Part shown: in pieces, positions 36,996 to 45,990 of the stretch
Position numbering within the stretch: the first letter of the stretch is position 1
Layout: every line of letters begins with the position of its first letter
Assembly (NCBI RefSeq): GCF_003626635.1
Contig: NZ_RAZT01000005.1
Coordinates: forward strand, 371,904 to 435,903
Source of the DNA: Micromonospora musae
Lineage (GTDB): Bacteria > Actinomycetota > Actinomycetes > Mycobacteriales > Micromonosporaceae
DNA length: 64,000 nt
Reading direction: 5' to 3'
Made by a program: the position numbers and the translations under genes
Notes under the pieces: generated by a model
What the model saw: the letters and a program-made list of their open reading frames with translations, nothing else
Databases searched by the model: none
What the model was told of the DNA's origin: nothing

Positions 36996-38228
36996 TCAGC
37001 GTGACTGCTGTCGGGGCAGCACCACCTCGCGCAGGATGATCTGGATGGCGGCCACCGTCGGGATGGCGATCACCGCGCCCACCACTCCGATCAGCCCGAC
37101 GCCGAGCAGCGCGGCGAGCAGGGCTGCCACCTCGTTGACGTGCACCGAGCGGCGCATCACCTTCGGGTAGATGAGGTAGTTCTCCACCTGCTGGTAGACG
37201 AGGAAGAAGACCACGCAGGCGATGCCCGCGGAGAGGTCGGTGGCGAAGCCGACCAGGGTCACGATCACCGCGCCGAGAGTCGCCCCGATCTGCGGGATCA
37301 GGTCGGTCACCGCGACCACCACGGCCAGCGCCATCGGGTACGCCAGCCCGACGATCAGGGCGAAGACGAACGTGCTCACCCCGGCGAGCACCGCGATGCA
37401 GAGCGCGCCCACCATGTAGGCGCCGACCCGGGTGAGGATCTCGTCGCCGATGAGCTGCACCCGCTCCCGCCGCGACGCGGGCACCAGCGAGTAGCCGAGG
37501 GCCCGCAGGCGGTTGAAGTACGCCAGGAAGTAGATGGTCAGCACCAGCACGGTCAGGGCGCGGAAGATGGTGCCGAAGATCAGTTGGGCGCCGCCGAGCA
37601 CGCCACCGAGGGCGCGTCCCACGGTCTCCGCGTTCACCGCGCCCTGCACCTTCTGCACCAGGTCGTACCGCTCGACCAGGTCGTTGACGGTCTCGCTGCG
37701 GCGCAGCTGCTCGATGTAGTTCGGCAGCTGTTCGATGAACTGCCCGGACTGGGTGATGATCGGCGGCACGAGCGCGAACACGCCGCCGCAGAGCAGCAGC
37801 AGCACGGCGAACGCGACGAGCGCGACGGAGAGGCCGTGCGGCAGGCCCCAGCGGCGCAGCCGGACCACCGCCGGATGGAGGCCGATCGCGAGGAAGAGCG
37901 CGATCACCACCAGGACGAGGATCCCGAACGCGTTGCGCAGGCCGAGATAGAGGGCGTACGCGGCGAGCAGGCCGAGCCCACCGGTGAAGCCGACCAGGAA
38001 ACTGTTGCGCCGCAGCGGACGCCCCCGCGGCCCGAAGCGCCCCGAGCCGGTGGCCGGTGCGGGGTCGCTCGGATCGTCCGGGGATTCCCCCACAGTGGTG
38101 GCGTCCGGGCGGGGCGGGCTCGCCCCCTGCGGTGCCGGAGTGCGCCGGGGCCCCCGGCCCCGCTCCGGCTGCCCCGCCTCGGCCCGCTCCGGATCCGGTC
38201 CGTCGGCCCTCGGCCCGTCCTGCGTCAC
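36996..38228 (-). CDS. AI-2E family permease
   Basis: 410 residues: about 75 disordered Pro/Arg-rich residues, then 7-8 membrane helices with the family-typical long extracellular loop (QSGQFIEQLPNYIEQLRR) and the DLIPQIGATLGAVIV segment, and QVENYLIYPKVM near the end. Members export AI-2, cobalt or other solutes, and some are Na+/H+ antiporters; no substrate can be assigned. GTG start; the N-terminal length is uncertain. Confidence 0.88.
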   Translation of the reverse strand: MTQDGPRADGPDPERAEAGQPERGRGPRRTPAPQGASPPRPDATTVGESPDDPSDPAPATGSGRFGPRGRPLRRNSFLVGFTGGLGLLAAYALYLGLRNAFGILVLVVIALFLAIGLHPAVVRLRRWGLPHGLSVALVAFAVLLLLCGGVFALVPPIITQSGQFIEQLPNYIEQLRRSETVNDLVERYDLVQKVQGAVNAETVGRALGGVLGGAQLIFGTIFRALTVLVLTIYFLAYFNRLRALGYSLVPASRRERVQLIGDEILTRVGAYMVGALCIAVLAGVSTFVFALIVGLAYPMALAVVVAVTDLIPQIGATLGAVIVTLVGFATDLSAGIACVVFFLVYQQVENYLIYPKVMRRSVHVNEVAALLAALLGVGLIGVVGAVIAIPTVAAIQIILREVVLPRQQSR

Positions 38229-38458
38229 CAGTCCTCCGGTCAGGTTCGGCGACTGCGCCGCCTCATCCGCGTCTCGGGCCTGCTCCTGGCACCGGCCCTG
38301 ACCGGAGAGTACTGGCTGCCGGCGGGCCGTACCGTCCGCAATCCCGGTCGGCGGCCGCGCTGCCGCTCAGCGGCGACCGCCGCGGGAGGGCGAGCGGTCC
38401 CGCCGGGTTCGGATCCGGTTCGGTGGGGCCGGCCGCCGCGTCCGTCCGGCGGGCCGGG

Positions 38459-40723
38459 TCACTCCTTCTCGACCGAGACCGTGTTGGGTTTGGCCGCCCG
38501 CTCGTCGGTGGTCGGCTTGCTGGGCCGCTTCCCGTTCTCACCCGTGCTGGTGATCTTCGTGGGGGTCGCGCCCCGGCCACCCTCGCCGGGTACCGCGGCG
38601 ACCGTCGGCTCGCCGTCCACGGCCGCACCGGCGGCGCCGTCGTCGACGGTGGTGACCGGCTCGCCCACCGGGCGGGCCTTCGGCTGGCCGCTCGCCTGCG
38701 ACTCGCCCTCGCCCTCGGCGGTCACCGGCTCGGGCCGGGTACCGGCGGCGCTCGCGCCCGCGGCGCCCTTTCCGGACGCGCTGCCCGCCCCGGCGGGCTG
38801 CGCCGGGCTCTCGGTGGCCTGCGCGGTCGCGCCGACCGGCTGGGGCTTGCCGTCCGGCTGCGTCCTGCCGCCGCCCGGCTCGCCCTTGACGCCGCTCGGG
38901 CGGGACGTACCCGCCGGCGTCGCCGTCGGGTCGGTACCCGCACCGCGTCCCGCGCCGACGGGCCGGGCCGCCACGGCCGGACCCGCGGCCGCCGTGGTCG
39001 CGCCGGCGGGCGGCGGCGAGGTGGGGCCGTCGGAGCCGGCCGGCGCCGTCGCGAGCTGACCCCGCAGCTCGACCAGTTGCCGCTGGAGCTCGTCGGACTC
39101 CTGGCGCGACGTCCACGTCTCCTGGCGCAGATCGGCGAGCTTCTGCTGCGCCTGCGCGATCTCCAGCATCACCTGTGCGAGCTGCTGCCGGCCGGACGCG
39201 ACCTCCTGTTGCGTCGCCGCGAGGTGCTGCTGGGTGGTGGCCAGGGCCTGCTGGGTCGTCGCCGCGTACTCCTCGAACTGCCGCCGGGACGTCGCGACGT
39301 GCTCGTCGGCCGTGCGACGCTTCTCGGTCGCCTCCGTCTCGGCCCGGCGCAGCAGCTCGGTGGCCTGCTCCTCGGCCTGCCGGCGCAGCGTGACGGCGTC
39401 CCGCTCGGCGGCCTGCCGGACGCGGTCGGCGCCCTGCTCGATCTCGTTCTTGCGCGTCGTGTACTCGGTCTCCAGCTGGTCGCGTCGCGCGGTGAACTCG
39501 GTCTCGAGCTCCTGCTGGCGGCGCGTGGTCGTCGTCTCCAGCTCCTGCCGGCGGCGCGTGAAGGTCGTCTCCAGCTCCTGCTGGCGGGACTTGTGCTGCT
39601 TCTCCAGGTCGTCGCGGCGCTTCGCGAACTCCTGCTCGGCAGCGGCCCGGCGCTGAGCCAGCTCGCGATCCGCGGTCTCCCGTCGGGAGTTGACCTCCTT
39701 CTCCACACCCGCCCGCCAGGCGCCCAGCTCCTGCTGGGTCTGCGCCCGCGACTGCTGCACGTACGACTCGGTCTCGCTCCGCATCCGCTGCACGTACGCC
39801 TCGGTCTCGGCGCGGCTGCGCTTGGCGGTCTCGCTCGCCTGCGTCGTGATCCGCTCCGCCTCCTGCTGCGCCTTCGCCCGGGTGGCCCGCCCCGCCATCG
39901 CGGCGTCGTCGATGGTCTGCTTCGCCTCCCGCTGCGCCTTGGCGTGGCTGGCCCGCCCGGCCTCGGTCGCCTGGTCGACGAGGCGCTTCGCCTCCTGCTG
40001 GGCCTTCGCGTGCACCTCCTTGGCGGCGTCCCGCAGGTCGGTGGCCTCCTGCTGCGCCTTGGCCAGCGTCGACCGGGCGGCCTCGCGCAGCTTGGTGGAC
40101 TCCTGCTGGGCCCGGGTGTGGATCTCCTTGGCCGCCTCCCGGAGCTGGTTCGCCTCCTGCTGCGCCCTGGTCAGCTCGTCCTGCGCGTTGCGGCGCAGCT
40201 TCGCGGACTCCTCCTTGGCGGTGCGCAGCGCGGCCTCCGACTCGGCCTTGCGCGCGGCGGCCTGCCGCTCCTCCTCGGAGCGCCGCGCGGCGAGGGCGAT
40301 CTCGAAGTCCTTCAGCGCCTTCTCGGCCTGCTCGCGGGCGTCCTCGATGATGTGCTCGGCGGCGGCCCGGCGGGAGTCGATCTCGTCGTTGGCGACGCGG
40401 AGGATCTCCTCCGCCTGCTCCTCGGCGAGGGTGAGGATGTGCTCGACGCGGGGGCCGAGGTGCCGGAAGGACGCCCGGTCCACCACGCCGACCTGTTTGC
40501 GCACCTGGGCGAGGTCGCGCTGGAGCACCTCGACCTGGCCGGCGAGCTTGTGGATCTGTGTGTACGCCTGCTCCCGCTCTGCCGCGAGAGCCGTGATCTC
40601 ATGCTCCGCTCGCGCGACGTACCGGTCGACCTGCTTCTTCTCGTACCCCCGCAGAGCGGTCTCGAAGCTGGGCTCCGTGGCCACGTCCCCGCCGAGAGCG
40701 AACAGTTCCTCGCCGTGCGACAT
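38459..40723 (-). CDS. Scy-like coiled-coil cytoskeletal protein
   Basis: 754 residues. A short N-terminal DivIVA-like part (FETALRGYEKKQVDRYVARAE) precedes about 500 residues of coiled coil and a 180-residue Pro/Gly/Ala tail. Repeats: 18-residue units of the type xxxAKAQQEATDLRDAAK (four in a row, about 190-262) and 11-residue hendecads such as RQELETTTTRR, QQELETEFTAR and RDQLETEYTTR (about 380-430). Next to the FilP-like gene and the mce/thiolase/meaB genes it matches the scy-filP neighbourhood of S. coelicolor (from memory), where these proteins organise tip growth. Confidence 0.78.
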   Translation of the reverse strand: MSHGEELFALGGDVATEPSFETALRGYEKKQVDRYVARAEHEITALAAEREQAYTQIHKLAGQVEVLQRDLAQVRKQVGVVDRASFRHLGPRVEHILTLAEEQAEEILRVANDEIDSRRAAAEHIIEDAREQAEKALKDFEIALAARRSEEERQAAARKAESEAALRTAKEESAKLRRNAQDELTRAQQEANQLREAAKEIHTRAQQESTKLREAARSTLAKAQQEATDLRDAAKEVHAKAQQEAKRLVDQATEAGRASHAKAQREAKQTIDDAAMAGRATRAKAQQEAERITTQASETAKRSRAETEAYVQRMRSETESYVQQSRAQTQQELGAWRAGVEKEVNSRRETADRELAQRRAAAEQEFAKRRDDLEKQHKSRQQELETTFTRRRQELETTTTRRQQELETEFTARRDQLETEYTTRKNEIEQGADRVRQAAERDAVTLRRQAEEQATELLRRAETEATEKRRTADEHVATSRRQFEEYAATTQQALATTQQHLAATQQEVASGRQQLAQVMLEIAQAQQKLADLRQETWTSRQESDELQRQLVELRGQLATAPAGSDGPTSPPPAGATTAAAGPAVAARPVGAGRGAGTDPTATPAGTSRPSGVKGEPGGGRTQPDGKPQPVGATAQATESPAQPAGAGSASGKGAAGASAAGTRPEPVTAEGEGESQASGQPKARPVGEPVTTVDDGAAGAAVDGEPTVAAVPGEGGRGATPTKITSTGENGKRPSKPTTDERAAKPNTVSVEKE

Positions 40724-40820
40724 GCCCTCATCCTCACACGCAACGGGCCCTCCTGGGGCGATACGGACGCCCCTGTCGGCCCTACTTCACTCGGGTCGTA
40801 CCGGTGGATAACAGTGGGTG

Positions 40821-40873
40821 GCGAAAAGCGTGCGGCGCGGGGGGCACCGGTCACCCGGTGCCCCCCGCGCCGC
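40821..40873 (-). terminator. Terminator after the FilP-like gene
   Basis: GCGGCGCGGGGGGCACCGG (40832-40850) and CCGGTGCCCCCCGCGCCGC (40855-40873) form a perfect 19-bp stem with a TCAC loop. On the minus strand it is followed by CGCTTTTCG, so it is an intrinsic terminator between the two coiled-coil genes. Confidence 0.85.
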
Positions 40874-40896
40874 GTCATGCCCCGGCCTGTGGTTCG

Positions 40897-42159
40897 TCAG
40901 CCAGCCGATTCCGCGGCCACCTTGTCGCCGCCGGACTTGCCGGCCTCGGGTTTGGCCTCCGCCGCCGCGGCCTGCCCGTTCGGCACACCCGGCACGATGC
41001 CGGCGAGGCCGGAGAGCATCTGACCCAGCTGCGACGTCACCGCGTCCTTCTGGCGGGTGAGGTCCTCGACCTCGCGACGGGCCGCCTGCGTGGTCAGCTC
41101 GGCCTCCGTCCGCGCCTCGCTGAGCAGGCGCTGCGACTCCGCCCGCGCCTCGGTGAGGGTCTTGTCGGCGAGCGCCTTGGCCTTGTCGATCGTCTCGGCG
41201 GAGCTGCGCTCCGACTCGACCCGGCGGGCCTCCGCGCGCTGCTCGATCTCCTTCGCCCGCTCCTGCGCGGCGCGGGCCCGCTGCTCGGCCTCGCTGACCA
41301 TCTTCTGGGTCTGCGCCACCTGGGCGGCGTGCCGCTCGGACTCCTCGCGCTCGGCCTTCTCCCGGCGCTCGGCGAGCTGGAGCTCCAGGGCCTGGAGGTC
41401 CTTGTCGCGCTTGTCCCGCGCGTCGGTGAGCAGCTTCGTCGCCTCGGCCCGCTTCTCCTCGGCCTCCCGGGCGGCCTTCGCCCGCTGCTGGGTGATCTCC
41501 CGCTCGGCGGTGGCCCGGAGGGTCGCCACCTCCCGCTCGACGGTGGACTTCAGCTCGGCCACCTCGTGCGCGGTCACCGTGCGCAGCTGCTTGGTCTCGC
41601 GGTCGGCGTCAGCGCGCAGCGTGTCGGCCTCGCGGCGGGCCTGGACGCGGACCTCGGCGGCCTCCCGCTCGGCGGCGGTGCGCAGGTTGCCGGCCTCGCG
41701 CTCGGCGGTGGCCTTCATCGCGGCCGCCTCGGCGCGGGCCTTGTCGGTGATCTCCCGCGCCTCGAGGCGGGCGGCGGAGAGAATCCCCTCCGACTCGCGC
41801 TTGGCCTCGTTGCGGTGGTCGTTGGCCTGCTCCTCCGCCAGTCGGAGGATCTGCTCGACGCGAGTGCCGAGGCCGGAGAGCGTCGGCCGGCTGTTCTCCT
41901 CGAGCTGCTTGTTGGTGTCCGTGAGCTTCTGCTCCAGTGCGGCCACGCGCTGGTCGGCCTGGCGGAGCCGACGCTGGGCGTCGTTCATCCGCTGCTCGGC
42001 CTCGGCGCGGGCCTGCTCGGACTGGGTGAGCGCGGCGGTCATCCGGCCGAGGAAGTCATCGACCTGGTGGGTGTTGTATCCGCGCAGGCCAACCGTGAAA
42101 TCTGGCTGTGAGTTCGCGTTATCGAAGAACGCGAGAGGGGAGGATTGCTGCTGGGGCAT
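40897..42159 (-). CDS. FilP/Scy-like coiled-coil protein with DivIVA-type N-terminus
   Basis: 420 residues. N-terminal DFTVGLRGYNTHQVDDFLGR parallels the start of the 754-residue neighbour, and both share GTRVEQILRLAEEQA-type segments, so they are paralogues. Residues about 60-370 are unbroken Ala/Glu/Arg coiled coil, with repeated AxREA(x)xLRxxAxRE units. The tail is Ala/Gly-rich. Probably a polar cytoskeletal filament protein of hyphal growth; which of the pair is the true Scy or FilP equivalent cannot be settled here. Confidence 0.78.
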   Translation of the reverse strand: MPQQQSSPLAFFDNANSQPDFTVGLRGYNTHQVDDFLGRMTAALTQSEQARAEAEQRMNDAQRRLRQADQRVAALEQKLTDTNKQLEENSRPTLSGLGTRVEQILRLAEEQANDHRNEAKRESEGILSAARLEAREITDKARAEAAAMKATAEREAGNLRTAAEREAAEVRVQARREADTLRADADRETKQLRTVTAHEVAELKSTVEREVATLRATAEREITQQRAKAAREAEEKRAEATKLLTDARDKRDKDLQALELQLAERREKAEREESERHAAQVAQTQKMVSEAEQRARAAQERAKEIEQRAEARRVESERSSAETIDKAKALADKTLTEARAESQRLLSEARTEAELTTQAARREVEDLTRQKDAVTSQLGQMLSGLAGIVPGVPNGQAAAAEAKPEAGKSGGDKVAAESAG

Positions 42160-42571
42160 TGGGACATACTGGCAGACGCCCCAGGGTGCTCCGCAAGAGC
42201 GGTACGAACCTTTCGAGTCCTCTTTACATGGTCAACTTCCGCTCGTCACGGGACCGGGCCGGGCACCGATCTTGGCAGCTCCGGGGTGGGTCGGGTCGGC
42301 CGCCGCCGGTCGGCGAAAAGGGGCTCACTACGACACCGGCCGGGCCCTTTGTGCGTACCCCGCGTCAGTACGCGAATGGGACGCCGACCGCCCGCCGGAA
42401 AGGCGGCGGTGTGGCCCCGCATTGGTCGACGAGTCCTCGCCCGGGTCGCCGGTCCCGCGCCGGCCGCGGGCGGTTCGCCGTGCGGGAGCGGCGGCGAACC
42501 GCTCCGCGCCGCGGCGGCCGGCGCGGACGCTCCCGACCGTCACGGCCGCACCGGGCGAACGGTAGTCGCCG
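42160..42571. other. 412-bp gap with a nested hairpin
   Basis: No gene recognised. The ccr-proximal half has a two-tier inverted repeat: outer arms GCGCCGGCCGC (42457-42467) and GCGGCCGGCGC (42514-42524), inner arms GCGGTTCGCCG (42470-42480) and CGGCGAACCGC (42492-42502). It lies about 50-115 bases beyond the ccr stop and probably ends that transcript. The other half should hold the promoter of the FilP-like gene; a TTGACC on the minus strand (42230-42235) is the only hint. Confidence 0.5.
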
Positions 42572-43927
42572 TCAGTGACCGCGGAACCGGTTGATCGCGT
42601 GCTCGTGCCGGGCGCGCAGCTCCGGGTCGCGGACGCCGAGGCCGTCGCGGGGCGCGAGGCAGCGGACGCCGACCTTGCCCTGGTGGGCGTTGCGGTGCAC
42701 CTCGTACGCGGCCTGGCCGGTCCGCTCCAGCGGGTAGGTCCTCGACACCGTCGGGTGCACCCGACCCAGGGCCACCAACCGGTTCGCCTGCCACGCCTCG
42801 TGGTAGTTGGCGAAGTGGCTGCCGATGATTCGCTTCAGGTGCATCCAGAGGTAACGGTTGTCGTACTGGTGCTGGTAGCCGCTGGTCGACGCGCAGGTGA
42901 CGACGGTGCCGCCGCGTTTGGCGACGAAGACGCTGGCGCCGAAGGTCTCCCGGCCGGGGTGCTCGAAGACGATGTCCGGGTCCTCGCCGCCGGTCAGCGC
43001 TCTGATCCGTTCGCCGAAGCGGCGCCACTCGTCGGCGTCCTGGGTCTGCTCGTCCCGCCAGAACCGGAACCCCTCGGCGGTGCGGTCGATGACCAGTTCG
43101 GCGCCCATCTTCCGGCACAGCTCGGCCTTCTCCGGCGAGGAGACCACGCAGACCGGGATCGCGCCCCCGTTCAGGGCCAGCTGGGTGGCGTAGCCACCGA
43201 GGCCACCGGAGGCGCCCCAGATCAGCACCACGTCGCCCTGCTTCATGCCGGCGCCGTGCTGCGAGACGAGCTGCCGGTACGCGGTCGAGTTGACGAGTCC
43301 CGGGCTGGCCGCCTCCTCCCAGCTGAGGTGCCGCGGCTTCGGCATCAGCTGGTTGGCCTTGACCACGGCCAGCTCGGCGAGGCCGCCGAAGTTGGTCTCG
43401 AAGCCCCAGATCCGCTGCTGCGGGTCGAGCATCGTGTCGTCGTGGCCGGCGGAGTCCTCCAGCTCCACGGAGAGGCAGTGCGCCACCACCTCGTCGCCGG
43501 GTTGCCAGCGGGTCACCCCGGGCCCGGTACGCAGCACCACGCCGGCCGCGTCCGAACCGACCACGTGGTACGGCAGGTCGTGCCGGCGGGTCAGCTCGGA
43601 GAGCCGCCCGTAGCGCTGGAGGAACTTGAAGGTGGGCAGCGGCTCGAAGATGCTCGTCCAGACGGTGTTGTAGTTGATGGCGCTGGCCATCACGGCCACC
43701 AGCGCCTCGCCGGGGCCCAGTTCGGGCGTCGGCACCTCCTGGACGTGCAGCGCCTTGCGTGGGTCCTTGTCGCGGGCCGCCATTCCGTCGAAGATGCGGG
43801 TCTCGTCGGCCCGTACCACGACGCCGCGGTAGCTCTCCGGCACCGGCAGGCCGGCGATCGCGGCGAGTTCCCGCCCCGGCTGGTCGGAGCCCTCGGCAGC
43901 CATGATTGCTTCGAGGATGTCCTGCAC
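42572..43927 (-). CDS. ccr: Crotonyl-CoA carboxylase/reductase
   Basis: Reductively carboxylates crotonyl-CoA with NADPH and CO2 to ethylmalonyl-CoA; key enzyme of the ethylmalonyl-CoA pathway and source of C4 polyketide extender units. Motifs: ASAINYNTVWTSIFEP, WGFETNFGG (carries the Phe-Glu pair that binds CO2 in the characterised enzyme), VLIWGASGGLGGYATQ (NADPH), FEHPGRETFG and IIGSHFANYHEAW (CO2-binding His). GTG 43927 is chosen for its GGGAGG site and because streptomycete Ccr begins at KDILDAI; it gives 451 residues. An upstream frame extends to 44023 without a ribosome site. Confidence 0.93.
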   Translation of the reverse strand: MQDILEAIMAAEGSDQPGRELAAIAGLPVPESYRGVVVRADETRIFDGMAARDKDPRKALHVQEVPTPELGPGEALVAVMASAINYNTVWTSIFEPLPTFKFLQRYGRLSELTRRHDLPYHVVGSDAAGVVLRTGPGVTRWQPGDEVVAHCLSVELEDSAGHDDTMLDPQQRIWGFETNFGGLAELAVVKANQLMPKPRHLSWEEAASPGLVNSTAYRQLVSQHGAGMKQGDVVLIWGASGGLGGYATQLALNGGAIPVCVVSSPEKAELCRKMGAELVIDRTAEGFRFWRDEQTQDADEWRRFGERIRALTGGEDPDIVFEHPGRETFGASVFVAKRGGTVVTCASTSGYQHQYDNRYLWMHLKRIIGSHFANYHEAWQANRLVALGRVHPTVSRTYPLERTGQAAYEVHRNAHQGKVGVRCLAPRDGLGVRDPELRARHEHAINRFRGH

Positions 43928-44049
43928 GGTGACCTCCCGTTCGTCCGCACCCGCACGCGCGGGACTGGGTGCTGCCATCGTCGGCGCCGGGACGAGCGGC
44001 CACCATGTCGGCGTCCGACACATCGCGTCCCTGCTGGAGGCGGACGTTA

Positions 44050-44065
44050 CTGAACGGTAGCTAGG
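44050..44065. promoter_or_regulatory. Shared acyl-CoA-gene operator, site 4 (ccr)
   Basis: CTGAACG-GT-AGCTAGG; on the ccr strand CCTAGCT-AC-CGTTCAG. On that strand TTGTTC, an 18-bp spacer and TAGCTA form a plausible promoter whose -10 lies inside the site. It shares TTACTGAACGGTA with the ecm site. Confidence 0.6.
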
Positions 44066-44164
44066 GCGGGAAGTCCCCTGTGAACAATTGCATCCACCGA
44101 TGCGTGAAGGTGTCCGGGCGGCCGTCGCACCGCGCAGACTCGCGCTCGCCGGGCGGTCCGCGGG

Positions 44165-44196
44165 GCCCCGGCCGCGCGACAGGCGGCGGCCGGGGC
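44165..44196 (-). terminator. Hairpin after the epimerase gene
   Basis: GCCCCGGCCGC and GCGGCCGGGGC make an 11-bp GC stem with a 10-nt loop, 6 bases beyond the epimerase stop. No T run follows. It separates the epimerase transcript from ccr downstream. Confidence 0.6.
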
Positions 44197-44202
44197 GCCC
44201 GG

Positions 44203-44673
44203 TCAGTGCGCCGCGGGTTCGACCAGCTCCACCAGCACGCCGCCGGCGTCCTTCGGGTGGACGAAGTTGATCCGAGAGTTCGCGGTGCCGCGTCGCGGCT
44301 CGTCGTAGAGCAGCCGCATTCCGCGCTCGCGCAGCGCCGCGCAGGCCGCGTCCACGTCCGCCACGGTGTACGCCACCTGCTGCACCCCGGGGCCGTTGCG
44401 ATCGAGGAACTTCGCGATGGTGGACTCCGGCGTGAGCGGGGCGAGCAGCTGCACGCAGCCCCCCTCGACGTCGGGGCCGACGGCGAGCATCGCCTCGCGT
44501 ACGCCCTGCTCGGTGTTGGTCTCGGTGTGCACGCAGCGCATCCCGAACGTCTTCTGGTAGAAGTCGATCGCGGCGTCCAGGTCGGCGACGGCGATGCCGA
44601 CGTGATCGATTCGCCGTAGCCCGATGTCTGTGACGTAGTCCGCAGCGGGCTCGGCGGGGGAGTTCTCTGCCAT
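44203..44673 (-). CDS. mce: Methylmalonyl-CoA epimerase
   Basis: Interconverts (2R)- and (2S)-methylmalonyl-CoA, and acts on ethylmalonyl-CoA in the Ccr pathway. VOC fold, 156 residues: RIDHVGIAVADL (His24), VQLLAP (Gln75), GPGVQQVAYTV (97-103 region) and VLVELVEP (Glu149). In the Propionibacterium enzyme the third metal ligand is a His where GVQQ stands here, so a Gln appears to replace it. Divergent from the thiolase gene with a shared operator between them. Start ATG 44673 gives a plausible leaderless promoter (CAGACT at 44680-44685, minus strand). Confidence 0.9.
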   Translation of the reverse strand: MAENSPAEPAADYVTDIGLRRIDHVGIAVADLDAAIDFYQKTFGMRCVHTETNTEQGVREAMLAVGPDVEGGCVQLLAPLTPESTIAKFLDRNGPGVQQVAYTVADVDAACAALRERGMRLLYDEPRRGTANSRINFVHPKDAGGVLVELVEPAAH

Positions 44674-44686
44674 GACGCTAGTCTGG

Positions 44687-44702
44687 CCGAACAATCGTTA
44701 AG
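44687..44702. promoter_or_regulatory. Shared acyl-CoA-gene operator, site 5 (epimerase/thiolase divergent)
   Basis: CCGAACA-AT-CGTTAAG; reversed CTTAACG-AT-TGTTCGG. It lies 14 bp from the epimerase ATG and 34 bp from the thiolase ATG, so one bound protein could control both directions. Confidence 0.55.
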
Positions 44703-44735
44703 GCGTACAGGTCGGCACCCCCCTCGGAGGCAGCT

Positions 44736-45935
44736 ATGGCTTCGGTGATCGTCAGCGGCGCGCGGACCCCGATGGGGCGACTGCTGGGCAACCTCAAGGA
44801 CCTTCCGGCCACGAAGCTCGGTGGGATCGCGATCAAGGCGGCCCTGGAGCGCGGTGGCGTCAGCCCCGAACAGGTGCAGTACGTGATCATGGGGCAGGTG
44901 CTCCAGGCCGGCGCCGGTCAGATCCCGGCCCGCCAGGCGGCGGTAGAGGCGGGCATCCCGATGAGCGTGCCGGCGTTGACCATCAACAAGGTCTGCCTCT
45001 CCGGCCTGGACGCGATCGCCCTGGCCGACCAGCTCATCCGGGCCGGCGAGTTCGACATCGTCGTCGCCGGTGGCATGGAGTCGATGACCAACGCCCCGCA
45101 CCTGCTGATGGGGCAGCGGACCGGCTACAAGTACGGCGACGTGGTGATCAAGGACCACATGGCGCACGACGGCCTCTCCGACGCCTGGGACTGCTGCTCG
45201 ATGGGGGAGTCCACCGAGCGGCTCGGCGGCAAGCACGGCATCACCCGCGAGGAGCAGGACGCCTTCGCCGCGGGCAGCCACCAGAAGGCCGCCGCCGCGC
45301 AGAAGAACGGGCACTTCGCCGACGAGATCACCCCGGTGGTCATCCCGCAGCGCAAGGGCGACCCGCTGGTGATCGGCGAGGACGAGGGCATCCGCCCGGA
45401 CACCACCGTCGAGACGCTGGCCAAGCTCCGCCCGGCGTTCACCAAGGACGGCACGATCACCGCCGGCAGCTCCTCGCCGATCTCGGACGGCGCCGCCGCG
45501 GTCGTCGTGATGAGCAAGGCCAAGGCGAAGGAGCTGGGGCTGACCTGGATCGCCGAGGTCGGCGCGCACGGCAACGTCGCCGGCCCGGACAACTCCCTGC
45601 ACTCCCAGCCGTCGAACGCCATCCAGCACGCGTTGCGCAAGGCCGGGCTGACCGTCGCCGACCTCGACCTCATCGAGATCAACGAGGCCTTCGCCCAGGT
45701 CGGCATCCAGTCCGTCCGCGACCTCGGGATCAGCCCGGCGAAGGTGAACGTCAACGGCGGCGCCATCGCGCTGGGCCACCCGATCGGCATGTCCGGCGCC
45801 CGCCTGGTCCTCACGCTCGCCCTGGAGCTGCGGCGGCGTGGCGGCGGCACCGGCGCGGCGGCCCTCTGCGGCGGCGGCGGCCAGGGCGACGCGCTGATCA
45901 TCCACGTTCCGGCCCGGGGCGAGAACGGCAAGTGA
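44736..45935 (+). CDS. Acetyl-CoA C-acetyltransferase (thiolase)
   Basis: Condenses two acetyl-CoA to acetoacetyl-CoA, or the reverse. 399 residues; nucleophile Cys87 in [28 protein letters not shown] (catalytic His) and CGGGGQGDA (second Cys). The AI(N/D)EAFA equivalent is [15 protein letters not shown] before the ATG. First gene of a probable operon with meaB 55 bp downstream. It would supply 3-hydroxybutyryl-CoA dehydrogenase and Ccr with C4 units. Confidence 0.94.
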   Translation: MASVIVSGARTPMGRLLGNLKDLPATKLGGIAIKAALERGGVSPEQVQYVIMGQVLQAGAGQIPARQAAVEAGIPMSVPALTINKVCLSGLDAIALADQLIRAGEFDIVVAGGMESMTNAPHLLMGQRTGYKYGDVVIKDHMAHDGLSDAWDCCSMGESTERLGGKHGITREEQDAFAAGSHQKAAAAQKNGHFADEITPVVIPQRKGDPLVIGEDEGIRPDTTVETLAKLRPAFTKDGTITAGSSSPISDGAAAVVVMSKAKAKELGLTWIAEVGAHGNVAGPDNSLHSQPSNAIQHALRKAGLTVADLDLIEINEAFAQVGIQSVRDLGISPAKVNVNGGAIALGHPIGMSGARLVLTLALELRRRGGGTGAAALCGGGGQGDALIIHVPARGENGK

Positions 45936-45990
45936 GCACCACGAGCGACCGGGTCGCGCGGACCCGCGCTCGCCGACCGAAAGTAGCCCC

